Part shown: piece by piece, positions 17,376 to 26,142 of the stretch
Layout: every line of letters begins with the position of its first letter
Position numbering within the stretch: the first letter of the stretch is position 1
Assembly: GCA_938015835.1 (NCBI GenBank)
Contig: CALLVW010000014.1
Location: 1 to 64,000, forward strand
Direction: 5' to 3'
DNA length: 64,000 bases
Source: Lancefieldella sp938015835
GTDB lineage: Bacteria; Actinomycetota; Coriobacteriia; Coriobacteriales; Atopobiaceae
Notes under the pieces: generated by a model
Told to the model about the DNA's origin: nothing
Seen by the model: only the letters and a program-made list of their open reading frames with translations
Databases searched by the model: none
Position numbers and translations under genes: made by a program

Positions 17376-18299
17376 TTAGAGAAGGCCGTTATCGACAAGA
17401 ACCTGCTTGATTGCCTCGCGATTCTGACCATCAAGAGGCTTAACGGGACGAGGCATCTGGTCAGAATCAAAAATTCCCATAAGGTTAAGGGCGCACTTGA
17501 AGGCACCAACGCCAGCACCGTAGCCCTGAACGCCTGTGGTGACATCAAAGATATGGGAAATCTCGTTGAGTCGGTCCTGCTCACGCTTGACCTCTGCCCA
17601 GTTACCTTCCTGAGCTGCCTTCCACATGCGGACGTAGCCCTCTGGCTCAACATTAGCAAGACCAGGAACGGAACCGTCAGCACCAGAGAGAAGAGCGCCG
17701 TCAACAACAATCTCGTGGCCAGTCAAAAGAGTGAGAGGATGACCGTTCTTCTCGTTCTCCTGAACAAGATACCTGAAGGAGACATCGTCACCAGAAGAGT
17801 CCTTAACACCTGCAAGAACGCCCTCTGCGCCCAGGCGAGCAAGCATCTTCCAAGAGAGCTTAGTGTGAACGCAGACAGGAATATCGTACGCAAACAGAGG
17901 TGCATCCAGCTCTTGGTGGAGAATGCGGAAGTGCTCCTCAACATCAGCTGGGCTGCAAAGTGCGTAGAAAGGAGCGGTTGCTACAAGAGCATCTGCACCC
18001 AGCGCGAGGGCACGGCGACCGTGCTCCAAGACGCGCTCGGTCTCGGTATCAATGATGCCCACAAGGACCGGAACACGGTGGTCAACAATGCGAACAGCCT
18101 CGCGTACAATCTGATCGCGACGCTCATCAGTTGCAAAGACAACCTCGCCAGAAGAGCCGAGGAAGAACAGACCATCAACTCCCGCCTCAATAAGGCGGTT
18201 AATGGAGCGCTCAAAAGACACGATATCAAGCTGGTGGTCTGGAGTGTTGGGGGTAACAACTGGTGGAACAACACCGCTAAATGGTACGTTACTGGACAT
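17376..18299 (-). CDS. nanA: DapA/NanA-family aldolase, probable N-acetylneuraminate lyase
   Basis: 307 residues, a TIM-barrel class I aldolase. The Schiff-base lysine is K166 in GVKDSSGD, the catalytic tyrosine is Y138 in FAYDIP, and the carboxylate-binding turn is GSSGE (48-52). N-acetylneuraminate lyase splits sialic acid into N-acetylmannosamine and pyruvate. The family also includes dihydrodipicolinate synthase and several sugar-acid aldolases, and the motifs do not by themselves decide between them; the adjacent kinase and epimerase do. It is preceded by a gap of 126 nt holding a palindrome and a possible internal promoter. Confidence 0.8.
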   Translation of the reverse strand: MSSNVPFSGVVPPVVTPNTPDHQLDIVSFERSINRLIEAGVDGLFFLGSSGEVVFATDERRDQIVREAVRIVDHRVPVLVGIIDTETERVLEHGRRALALGADALVATAPFYALCSPADVEEHFRILHQELDAPLFAYDIPVCVHTKLSWKMLARLGAEGVLAGVKDSSGDDVSFRYLVQENEKNGHPLTLLTGHEIVVDGALLSGADGSVPGLANVEPEGYVRMWKAAQEGNWAEVKREQDRLNEISHIFDVTTGVQGYGAGVGAFKCALNLMGIFDSDQMPRPVKPLDGQNREAIKQVLVDNGLL

Positions 18300-18380
18300 G
18301 CTTTATCCTTTCACACGTTGGAAAATCCAACTGGTTTCATACAACAATGTACTGAACAAACTGACCGAATACCTGGTCAA

Positions 18381-18392
18381 TTGAATATTCAA
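18381..18392. promoter_or_regulatory. 12-bp palindrome upstream of nanA, candidate operator
   Basis: TTGAATATTCAA is a perfect 12-bp palindrome about 80 nt upstream of the nanA start. It lies just downstream of a TATAAT read on the minus strand (18405-18410), so a repressor bound here would sit near the start of transcription of an internal nanA-nanK-nanE promoter. Confidence 0.4.
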
Positions 18393-18404
18393 ATAACCTA
18401 CGTA

Positions 18405-18410
18405 ATTATA
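18405..18410 (-). promoter_or_regulatory. Candidate -10 element of an internal nanA promoter
   Basis: A consensus TATAAT on the minus strand in the gap between the first esterase gene and nanA. The -35 region would lie at the end of the esterase gene and is weak (CACTCT). Inference only. Confidence 0.35.
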
Positions 18411-18425
18411 GTTCGCTTGGTTACG

Positions 18426-19385
18426 TTAGAGTGCCGATATAACCTCACGCATATAGTTGATTTGTTCGTTCTCAAACTGATTGATACGCTCGTGGCCAAA
18501 CTTGGGATACACACGTATTTCCTTCTGTCCCGCTATGCGGTTGTACAGCGCAAACGTTCCCTCAGTCGGAGCACTTTGGTCCAGCAGAGCTGTACCAATA
18601 AGCGCAGGCACACGCACCAGCTCTGCCGCGCACGCGCTGTCGAGAAGACCGACCGCGTCGATAGCTGCATCTGACTGCGGAGTGTCTCCGCACCCGACAT
18701 GTGCTCGCAGGGTTGTTGCGTTGTCGGCAAAGAGCGGGTTCAGCGCCATGGTAGCGCTCACTTCCTTGGGCAGAAGCGCAGCCGCAAACAATGCCTGCGA
18801 ACCGCCTAGACCTTCTCCCCAGGTGACAGCTGTGCGCCCGAGGAAACGCGAGGCAACCGCGGTGGTTACCAGCGCGTCGTCGATGAGCTGCTTGAGCGTG
18901 GAGGATGCGGCGTCATCCGGGTTGATAAGCGCGTGAGCAAGCTCCTCTGCGGTAAAGGTTCCCCTCCAAGCGTCTTTGAGCTGAGCTTCGCATGGACGAG
19001 CCTCCAGAGCCACAACAGGCAGACCAAGTGCCGAGAAGCGCAAAAGGTGCAGCCAGCTGCGCACTCCCCGACCAAGATCGGAGAAGAGCACCACCGCGAG
19101 CAGTTCTGCCGAGACGGACAGCTCTGCTGGAGCTAGCGGTTCTGCCACCGACACACCTGCTGGAAGAATGACGCGAGCACGCAGCTGCGTCTGGTCAGTT
19201 GAGGTGAATGTGATGCGCTTAAACGTTGCCGCCTGGGTAGCAGACGGAAGCTCAACCGCACTCTTTACCTGTGCGTTTTGCGCAAACGCTACAGATGTCT
19301 CCCAAAATGATTCAAAGTTTGATGGTCTCAGCCACGCACCGCGATAAGAGCGAGCATCTTCAAGTCTTTGTGTTAAGCCTCTCAT
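18426..19385 (-). CDS. Acetyl-xylan-esterase-family protein with lost nucleophile
   Basis: 319 residues, related to the next gene upstream (19382-20422) over its whole length, with the same start region (SNFESFWETS against SDFEAFWKAR) and end region (YPKFGHERI against YPGYAHEEI). In the intact paralogue the nucleophile lies in GASQGG; here the aligned segment is WGEGLGGSQ, with glycine in place of serine. The aspartate (LLDQSAPT) and histidine (FGHERI) positions remain. It is therefore probably not an esterase of the usual kind. The gene is also richer in G and C than its neighbours. Its ATG overlaps the stop of the upstream paralogue (ATGA), so the two are made together and may form a mixed oligomer. 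Confidence 0.8.
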   Translation of the reverse strand: MRGLTQRLEDARSYRGAWLRPSNFESFWETSVAFAQNAQVKSAVELPSATQAATFKRITFTSTDQTQLRARVILPAGVSVAEPLAPAELSVSAELLAVVLFSDLGRGVRSWLHLLRFSALGLPVVALEARPCEAQLKDAWRGTFTAEELAHALINPDDAASSTLKQLIDDALVTTAVASRFLGRTAVTWGEGLGGSQALFAAALLPKEVSATMALNPLFADNATTLRAHVGCGDTPQSDAAIDAVGLLDSACAAELVRVPALIGTALLDQSAPTEGTFALYNRIAGQKEIRVYPKFGHERINQFENEQINYMREVISAL

Positions 19386-20422
19386 GCCTTCACCTCGCCT
19401 TCTGCTTGAGCAGGAAATGACAAGTCCAGCGCTTCAAGAGCTTGCTCTCCCTTGTCTGAGCAGAAGAAATCAATGATCTTATCGTCAAAATCACCAATCT
19501 CTTCATGCGCATATCCGGGGTAAAGAAGATGTCTCTTTGGGCAGGTCAGGGCATTGTAAGCCGCAAACTGAGCCTCTGGAGGAACTACCGGATCATCAAG
19601 TCCGGTGCCAAAAAGCACAGGACAGGTAACCAGGCGTGCAAAATTAGCTGAATCAATATAGGCAAGCTTTGCAAAAACCTCATCGACACGAGAGCCATCT
19701 GCGTCAAACCAACGGGAATAATAACGGATGCCCTCGTAGGCAACCTCATCAGCATTAAGCTCCCACACACACCTAAAATCAGTGAGGAAGGGATAAAGAA
19801 TTGCTGCCCTATTAATCAAGTCTTGATTGAGTGCGCAGGTAGCAAGACCAATACCACCTCCCTGCGAGGCGCCGTTTACAAAAACGCGATCTGTATCAAT
19901 CCCTTCAAGCTGGCGAACAATTCTGCAGAGCAAGCGAATGTTCTGATACAGATGAACAAAGTAAAGGTCCTCTACTGGTCCATCCAGTCCGAGCACCAAG
20001 TGGCCAGAGACGGTAGTGCTCTTATACGAGCTTCCGTCCAAACTACGGCCACCCTGCCCAGGATTATCAAGCGCAATCAGTGAGTAGCCCAAGCCCAAAA
20101 ATGAGCTCTGCTCAAACCAACTGCGAGAAGATCCTGGATAGCCATGGAACTGTAAAACAAGCGGAGTTTGTACGCCTGAGGCAGTCTGTGGACGCAGGTA
20201 CTTTGCGTAGACTTCCGCGCCATCAATACCTGCAAACGTAAGATCAAAAAAGTGTGCTGAAGCAGTTGACGTGACCTCTGTTGAAGGAACAATCTGCCAG
20301 CTGAGAGGAGCGTTATCTGCTTCCTCCATACGTGCCTTCCAAAACGCCTCAAAATCCGAAGGATAGGGCGTCAAAGCATGAGCTGCCTTCAATTCTGCAA
20401 GCTCAAGCGTTTCTTGGTGCAT
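19382..20422 (-). CDS. Acetyl-xylan-esterase-family (AXE1) carbohydrate deacetylase
   Basis: About 346 residues, alpha/beta hydrolase of the AXE1/cephalosporin-C deacetylase family. The serine nucleophile is in VNGASQGG, the aspartate in GTGLDDPVVPP and the histidine in YPGYAHEE; the oxyanion segment FHGYPGSS is present. Such enzymes remove acetyl groups from sugars. In this context the plausible substrate is O-acetylated sialic acid or another acetylated host sugar, but this is inferred from position only. The start is the ATG at 20422 with AGGTGG upstream; a longer reading frame 17 codons upstream runs into the hairpin at 20444-20467. Confidence 0.85.
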   Translation of the reverse strand: MHQETLELAELKAAHALTPYPSDFEAFWKARMEEADNAPLSWQIVPSTEVTSTASAHFFDLTFAGIDGAEVYAKYLRPQTASGVQTPLVLQFHGYPGSSRSWFEQSSFLGLGYSLIALDNPGQGGRSLDGSSYKSTTVSGHLVLGLDGPVEDLYFVHLYQNIRLLCRIVRQLEGIDTDRVFVNGASQGGGIGLATCALNQDLINRAAILYPFLTDFRCVWELNADEVAYEGIRYYSRWFDADGSRVDEVFAKLAYIDSANFARLVTCPVLFGTGLDDPVVPPEAQFAAYNALTCPKRHLLYPGYAHEEIGDFDDKIIDFFCSDKGEQALEALDLSFPAQAEGEVKA

Positions 20423-20443
20423 TGATCCACCTAACAAGCTAAA

Positions 20444-20467
20444 AGAGCGCAGCCTAAGCTGCGCTCT
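20444..20467 (-). terminator. Hairpin between transporter and esterase genes
   Basis: A perfect 10-bp stem (AGAGCGCAGC with GCTGCGCTCT) and a 4-nt loop, followed on the minus strand by TTTAGCTTG. It is strong enough to terminate part of the transcription coming from the transporter genes before the esterase genes. Confidence 0.65.
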
Positions 20468-20488
20468 AGTCAAACAAAAACGTAAGCG

Positions 20489-21310
20489 CTACTCACCCAG
20501 TTTAGGATGAAGCAAAGATGGTGCAGCACCCAAAAGCGTCTTAGTGTAAGGATCTGTTGGGTGCTCAAAGACCTGCTTAGCAGGACCATCTTCCATAATC
20601 TGGCCGTGATTCATAACAATGATGCGGTCAGAAACATAGCGGACAGTCTGAATATCGTGCGAAATAAAGATCATCGAGAGACCCAGCTCAGACTTAAGGT
20701 CTGTAAGCAGGTTCAAGATCTGTGCGCGAACAGAAACGTCCAGTGCGGAAGTAGGCTCATCAGCAATGATTGCCGATGGATTCAGAGAAAGCGCACGTGC
20801 AATTGCAACACGCTGACGCTGACCACCAGAGAGCTGACCAGGAAGAGCGCGAAGTGCGGAATGTGGAAGTCCTACCAAACCGACAAGCTCATTAATACGG
20901 GCTTCTCGCTCCGCCTCTGTGCCTACCTTATGTACGAGCAGTGGATCCATGAGCTGGTCTTTAACAATCATACGAGGGTTAAGAGCAGTTGCTGGGTCCT
21001 GGAAGACAACAGAGACAACGCGTCCAATCTGCTTTCTAAGCTCTGGAGTACGCTTGGTAACATCCATTCCCTTGAAGTACACATGACCAGACGTTGGTGA
21101 CTGAAGGCCACACATGACATTTGCGGTAGTGGACTTTCCGCAGCCAGACTCACCAACAATACCAATGGTCTCACCAGGCATAAGCTTGAGAGAAACATTC
21201 TGTACAGCATGAACCTTATTAGGCTTAAAGATTGAACCCGTACGTGTTTTAAACGTAACCGAAATATCATCGAGGAAGATAATTGGCTGTTCTTCAGATG
21301 TTGTAGCCAT
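20489..21310 (-). CDS. SatD-like ABC transporter ATPase (OppF type)
   Basis: 273 residues, one ABC ATPase domain: Walker A GESGCGKST near residue 56, signature LSGGQRQR, Walker B IIADEPTSALD and the switch histidine in ISHD. It ends soon after the conserved PYTKTLLGA and lacks the four-cysteine C-terminal element found in the peptide-transporter ATPases of this window. Its start codon directly follows the stop codon of the upstream fused gene. It is the second ATPase of the probable sialic acid importer. Confidence 0.9.
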   Translation of the reverse strand: MATTSEEQPIIFLDDISVTFKTRTGSIFKPNKVHAVQNVSLKLMPGETIGIVGESGCGKSTTANVMCGLQSPTSGHVYFKGMDVTKRTPELRKQIGRVVSVVFQDPATALNPRMIVKDQLMDPLLVHKVGTEAEREARINELVGLVGLPHSALRALPGQLSGGQRQRVAIARALSLNPSAIIADEPTSALDVSVRAQILNLLTDLKSELGLSMIFISHDIQTVRYVSDRIIVMNHGQIMEDGPAKQVFEHPTDPYTKTLLGAAPSLLHPKLGE

Positions 21311-23350
21311 TTACCTCACCTCCTTTTGAGAACGCTCAAGGTAAGGCACAAGACCATGCTCCTTCAGATACTCATCAGGCAGCTCGGAGAAACGATGGTG
21401 CTTACCAGGAATCTCCTTGATAATAGGGTGAACCTCAAGTCCCAAATCTGGGTGGCTTGAACGAGGAGCAAACCTATCGCCTGTTGGGAAGTCCTCAGGA
21501 GAAGGAACAGAACCTGGTACCTGGTGAAGCCTGGTACCGTCCTGTGCGCCTTCCTCAATGGAAAGAACAGAGCCGAGAAGACCGCGGGTGTACTCGTGAA
21601 CAGGATTGGTCAGAAGCTCAGTAGTAGCTGCCTGCTCAATAACCTGGCCTGCATACATAACGGTAATCTCAGAAGCAACCTCTGCAACAAGTGCAAGGTC
21701 GTGGCTAACAAAGATCATTGCGAAGCCAAGACGGCGCTGAAGGTCATTCAAGAGCTTGATGACCTGCTTCTGAACAGTAACGTCCAGAGCAGTTGTTGGC
21801 TCGTCGCAGATGACCAGAGAAGGATCGCGGGTAAGTGCCATAGCAATCAGAACACGCTGACGCTGACCACCGGAAAGCTCGTGTGGATAAGACTCAAGCG
21901 TACGCTTTGGATCCAAGCCTACAAGCTCCAGAAGCTCCTCTGCAGAACGGGTGCCTCCCCTGCTAGTAAGTTGCTTCATCTGAGAAGAGATAAGCATGGA
22001 AGGGTTCAAGGAAGACAGAGCGTCCTGGTAGACCATTGCAAGTTCGTGTCCAAGTAGTTTACGGTGCTCTTCTTTGGAAAGCTTCAAGAGGTCTTGGTCT
22101 TTGTAGAGAACCTCACCAGTAATGGTCTCTTTTGGATCAGTCAGACCCATGATGACCTTGGTGGTAATAGACTTGCCGCAGCCAGACTCGCCAACCAGTG
22201 CCATGCACTGACCAGGACGAACATCAAAGCTTACGTGGTCAACAACCTTAACATCTCCGTGAGACTCAAAGCTGATGCAAAGATCCTTAACGCTGAGCAG
22301 TGGCTTTACATCAAAGTCTGGCTTACGCCTATCAGTTCTGGACAGCTCAACTTCTTTAAGCGCATTGAGTCTGCGCTCCAGGGACTCTGCCTGCTCTGCG
22401 TAGGCACGAACTGGATCAGATGCAAGAATGTCATCTGCACGCCTAGAGTCAGAGTTCTCTGTATCAACAGGCGCGCCAGGTGCTGCTGCCATAGCGTCAG
22501 TAAGACCCTCGGAGAGGATATTCAGTGCCAGGCAGGTCATCATAATAGCCAGGCCTGGGAAGAATGCCTGCCACCAACGGCCAGCAAGAACACCAGCACG
22601 AGCATCAGCCAGGATGTTACCCCATGTTGGAGTTGGCTCTGCAATACCTGCACCAATGAAGGTCAGGGATGCCTCAAAGATGATTGCGTCTGCAACAAGC
22701 GTAACGGTAAAGACCATGATTGGAGCAATACAGTTACGAAGAACATGCTTCCACAGAATCCATGGTGCACGAGCACCGGAAACAATGGTTGCCCTTACGT
22801 AATCTTCGCCGTACTCGCTTACGATATTTGCGCGAACAATACGAGCAATCTGTGGCGTGTACATAAAGCCAATAGCAAAGATAATTGAAGGAACACTGTT
22901 ACCCAGAATAGAAACAAAGACTGCTGCAAGAGCAATGCCTGGGAACGACATGATGATGTCGAGCACACGCATGATGACCTCAGAGACAGCCTTTCTAGAA
23001 ACAGCGGCAATTGCACCAATAATTGAGCCACACAGCAGTGCCATACCCGTAGCGCCAAAACCAATGACCAGTGAATACTGACCACCATAGAGCATACGAG
23101 AAAGAATATCGCGGCCCTTATCGTCAGTACCAAAAATGAATCCATTGCCTGGAGCCTGACGAGCGTTAAAAATCTCAAGTGGGTTATGTGGAGCAATAAA
23201 GTTTGCAAAGACAGAAGCAAGAACAACAAAGACGAGAATGACAAGAGCAATCTTGGAAGCCGTCTTCATCTTCTTAAAGCCACCAAAGGTTGAACCCTTT
23301 GCTGCAGCTTCTTCGAGCTTCTCGACTTGTTTTTTTCTAATTTGTACCAT
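21311..23350 (-). CDS. Fused ABC permease-ATPase (OppC-OppD type), SatC-like
   Basis: 679 residues in two parts. Residues about 1-300 are an OppC/DppC-type permease (KIALVILVFVVLASVFANFIAP, FGTDDKGRDILSRMLYG, YVRATIVSGA), and residues about 345-679 are an OppD-type ATPase (GESGCGKSI, LSGGQRQR, VICDEPTTALD). A charged linker of about 60 residues joins them. Similar permease-ATPase fusions are known in dipeptide-type sialic acid importers, which supports that role here together with the nan genes downstream. The C-terminal segment FPTGDRFAPRSSHPDL occupies the place of the cysteine-rich element of peptide transporters but has no cysteine. Confidence 0.9.
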   Translation of the reverse strand: MVQIRKKQVEKLEEAAAKGSTFGGFKKMKTASKIALVILVFVVLASVFANFIAPHNPLEIFNARQAPGNGFIFGTDDKGRDILSRMLYGGQYSLVIGFGATGMALLCGSIIGAIAAVSRKAVSEVIMRVLDIIMSFPGIALAAVFVSILGNSVPSIIFAIGFMYTPQIARIVRANIVSEYGEDYVRATIVSGARAPWILWKHVLRNCIAPIMVFTVTLVADAIIFEASLTFIGAGIAEPTPTWGNILADARAGVLAGRWWQAFFPGLAIMMTCLALNILSEGLTDAMAAAPGAPVDTENSDSRRADDILASDPVRAYAEQAESLERRLNALKEVELSRTDRRKPDFDVKPLLSVKDLCISFESHGDVKVVDHVSFDVRPGQCMALVGESGCGKSITTKVIMGLTDPKETITGEVLYKDQDLLKLSKEEHRKLLGHELAMVYQDALSSLNPSMLISSQMKQLTSRGGTRSAEELLELVGLDPKRTLESYPHELSGGQRQRVLIAMALTRDPSLVICDEPTTALDVTVQKQVIKLLNDLQRRLGFAMIFVSHDLALVAEVASEITVMYAGQVIEQAATTELLTNPVHEYTRGLLGSVLSIEEGAQDGTRLHQVPGSVPSPEDFPTGDRFAPRSSHPDLGLEVHPIIKEIPGKHHRFSELPDEYLKEHGLVPYLERSQKEVR

Positions 23351-23354
23351 CGCA

Positions 23355-24311
23355 CTACACCGTCCTAATGCGTGGGTTAATCAAGATGTACAACATATCA
23401 ACAACAATGTTGATGATGATGAAGGACAGTGCAACGACAACAACAACGCCCTGAACAAGCATTGCCTCGTTACCCTGGATGCCCTCGAGAATAGCGGTAC
23501 CCATGCCAGGAAGGTTAAAAATAACCTCAATAACAACGGCACCACCCATGAGGTAACCAATCTTCAGACCAAGTGTGGTTACAGGGGTAATAAGAGCGTT
23601 GCGAAGTACGTTTCTTGCAATGACGATTCGCTCTGGAATACCAGCACCGCGAGCAGTACGGACATAGTCCTTATCCAGCTCCTCGACCATTGCGGTACGA
23701 ACAATACGGGTCATCTGACCAGACATTGGAACCGCAAGTGCAAATGCCGGCATAATCATACGAGCAAGGTAGCCGCCAAGATTTACCGTAGGATCTGGCA
23801 GTGCTCCAGAAGCAGGCAAAAGCTTGAGTGTAGACGCAAAGACCAGAATCAAAAGAACTGCCAACCAGAATGATGGCGTTGCAAGACCGGCAATTGAGAA
23901 TACGCGGATGATTTGATCGGGCCATTGATCTCTATAGAGAGCCGCAATAACGCCCAACGTAAACGAAACTATTGCGCCAATAAAGAGACCCATAAAGGTC
24001 AACTGCATAGTTACTGGCAGAGCCTTTGAAATTCTTTCAGCAACTGAATAGTGAGAAGTGCCGTAGGTACCCAAGTTTCCATGAGCAACATCACCGATAT
24101 AGCGTACATATCTCACAGGCCATGGGTCATCAAGGCCATTCTCAATGTGATACTGCTGGATAGCTTCTTCAGAAGCAGACTCTCCCAAGGCATTGTATGC
24201 AGGATCAACATGCGAGAAAGACATTAGGAAGAATACGAGAAAGGTGACGCCTAAAGCCATAATCGGCAGCGCAATAAGACGGCGTCCGATAAGACGTAAT
24301 AGGTTGTTCAC
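23355..24311 (-). CDS. SatB-like ABC transporter permease (OppB type)
   Basis: 318 residues. The N-terminal membrane segment RLIALPIMALGVTFLVFFL, the extracytoplasmic DDPWPVRYVRY and the cytoplasmic loop DYVRTARGAGIP identify an OppB/DppB-type permease with about six membrane segments. The GTG start at 24311 follows GGGGGAGA. It lies 4 nt before the fused permease-ATPase and is separated from the binding-protein gene by a hairpin (24400-24429). Confidence 0.9.
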   Translation of the reverse strand: MNNLLRLIGRRLIALPIMALGVTFLVFFLMSFSHVDPAYNALGESASEEAIQQYHIENGLDDPWPVRYVRYIGDVAHGNLGTYGTSHYSVAERISKALPVTMQLTFMGLFIGAIVSFTLGVIAALYRDQWPDQIIRVFSIAGLATPSFWLAVLLILVFASTLKLLPASGALPDPTVNLGGYLARMIMPAFALAVPMSGQMTRIVRTAMVEELDKDYVRTARGAGIPERIVIARNVLRNALITPVTTLGLKIGYLMGGAVVIEVIFNLPGMGTAILEGIQGNEAMLVQGVVVVVALSFIIINIVVDMLYILINPRIRTV

Positions 24312-24399
24312 TATCTCCCCCTCTCTCTTTAAAACAAACCGTACAAATAAAATTTTGATGAGACTTCGCTCATTTCAGGACTAAATTTTGCGCACAAGA

Positions 24400-24429
24400 G
24401 CCCGAGCGTTATAGGTAAAACGCTCGGGC
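24400..24429 (-). terminator. Hairpin between binding-protein and permease genes
   Basis: A perfect 11-bp stem, GCCCGAGCGTT (24400-24410) with AACGCTCGGGC (24419-24429). There is no run of U after it on the minus strand, so it is better seen as a stabilising or attenuating element that allows more binding protein than membrane complex. Confidence 0.6.
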
Positions 24430-24467
24430 CCCAATATATGAGATGCTAAGCGCGTGACGACAACAAA

Positions 24468-26069
24468 TTAGCTAGCAGTAACTGTGTTGACATCAATGAA
24501 GGACAGGCCGGTGGTTCCGATGCCCTTGAAGCCCTTGAGAGCAACGCCGTTGCTGTTTGGCTTCTCGCTCCAAGAAGCGGTGAAAGTCTTAGCAAAGAGA
24601 ACTGGGTACAGAGGTACGTTCTCAGCGATGATGTCGAAGCACTCGTTCCAAGTGGACTGCTGATCAGCACCAGACTGGCCAAGAGCCTTGGTCATAAGAT
24701 TGTGGAGCTTGGTCCACTCATCAGACTCCTTCCATGGGCAACGCTTGGTCATCCAGACGTTATCGCCATACCACCAGTTAAGCAGCAGGTCGACGTCTGC
24801 GCCGAAGCAGGAAGGATCGCCAGGGGCAAGCAGGATATCCCAAGAACCGTCAACTGCGTCGATTGCAGCATAGGTTGCAGGAGAAGTATCGGAAACGATG
24901 CTTACATTAAAGCCAAGTGCATCAAGGTCGTTCTTGACCTGAGTTGCCATGGACTTAACCTGCTCGTTATCGGTGGTGCGGAGAACAACATCACCTGGGG
25001 TAATACCGGACTCAGAAATGAGCTTCTTAGCCTTATCTACATCGTGTGCATAGACAGTAGATGCCTTGTGATAGTTAGCAAAGGAAGAAGGAAGGTAGCT
25101 GGTAGCAACCTCTGCCTGACCAGAGAATGCGTTTGCAAGCATCTTATCTGTATCAAGTGCATAGAGGCATGCCTGGCGAACCTTAACGTTGTCCCAAGGA
25201 GCCTTGCCAAGGTTGAACATTGCAAAGCGGACACCAAAGCCCTGAACAGCGTCAACGGTGCAGCCTGCGCCCTTGAGCTGGTCTACAGCGTCTGCAGGGA
25301 CCATTTCCATAGCAAGGGTGGTTCCGTCCTGCTGTGCGGTCAGACGAGCGGTTGGATCCTTAAGGACGTCATAGTGGAGCTTATCGTCCTTAGCAGGAGT
25401 TGCGCCGTTGTAGTTTTTGTTAGGAACAAGGTCAAGAGTGTTGTCAGAGATGGACTCATACATCCATGGACCAGAACCAACTGGCTGCTTCTTCATCTCA
25501 TCCTGGGAGCTGCTTGCTGGAACAACGCGAACAATGGACAGGCGCTCCTTGAGGAGGGAGAAGTTAGCAATGGTGGTCTTAACGGTGACAGTCTTGTCAT
25601 CCTTCTTCTCTACGGAAGCAATTGGAGAGAGCATTGGGACGTAGACGCTACCCTTAGCAGCGGAACGGTTGAAGGACTCAACAACGTCATCTGCCTTTAC
25701 CTCGTTACCATCAGAGAACTTTGCGCCGTCACGGAGGGTAATCTCAAAGGTGTAATCGTCAACCTTCTTAGGATCAGCAGTAGCCAGCTCATTGAATGTT
25801 GAGTAGTCGTGGAAGTTAAGACCGTAGAGGCCCTCAACTACCTGCCAGTTAACACCAAGGGCAAGTGCTGATGAAGTAGTAGATGGATCATAGTTCTGGG
25901 TTGAATAAGCGGTACCAGCAGTAATTGTGCCGCCGCCTTCCTTTCCAGATGGAGCTTCAGCTGCCTTCTGCTGTCCGCCACCGCAAGCGGTGAGACCAAG
26001 ACCAGCTGCTACAGTTGCTCCGCCAAGGAAGCCGCGACGCGAAAGTGGACGGTTAATAAACTCGCTCAT
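24468..26069 (-). CDS. SatA-like ABC substrate-binding lipoprotein (SBP family 5), probable sialic acid binder
   Basis: 533 residues. Twin-arginine-like SRRGFL, a hydrophobic stretch and the lipobox LTAC indicate an exported lipoprotein. The rest is a family 5 binding protein (SDGNEVKADDVVESF, VRQACLYALDTDKML). Members of this family bind peptides, nickel or, in SatA-type systems, sialic acid; here the nan genes on the same strand downstream point to N-acetylneuraminate. It is the first gene of the cluster, with a possible -10 TATAGT at 26143-26148. Confidence 0.82.
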   Translation of the reverse strand: MSEFINRPLSRRGFLGGATVAAGLGLTACGGGQQKAAEAPSGKEGGGTITAGTAYSTQNYDPSTTSSALALGVNWQVVEGLYGLNFHDYSTFNELATADPKKVDDYTFEITLRDGAKFSDGNEVKADDVVESFNRSAAKGSVYVPMLSPIASVEKKDDKTVTVKTTIANFSLLKERLSIVRVVPASSSQDEMKKQPVGSGPWMYESISDNTLDLVPNKNYNGATPAKDDKLHYDVLKDPTARLTAQQDGTTLAMEMVPADAVDQLKGAGCTVDAVQGFGVRFAMFNLGKAPWDNVKVRQACLYALDTDKMLANAFSGQAEVATSYLPSSFANYHKASTVYAHDVDKAKKLISESGITPGDVVLRTTDNEQVKSMATQVKNDLDALGFNVSIVSDTSPATYAAIDAVDGSWDILLAPGDPSCFGADVDLLLNWWYGDNVWMTKRCPWKESDEWTKLHNLMTKALGQSGADQQSTWNECFDIIAENVPLYPVLFAKTFTASWSEKPNSNGVALKGFKGIGTTGLSFIDVNTVTAS

Positions 26070-26142
26070 TTCTGCCTCTTTCTAAAAACTCTCCTTGCCA
26101 CAACGTGGCACCAATGCCACTTGTGTGGCTTACATCTACATA

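Noticed and set aside
16941..18674. Long open frame (577 codons) on the plus strand opposite the nanK-nanA genes
   Set aside because: No ribosome binding site or family motif; composition is that of a mirror frame of the real minus-strand genes.
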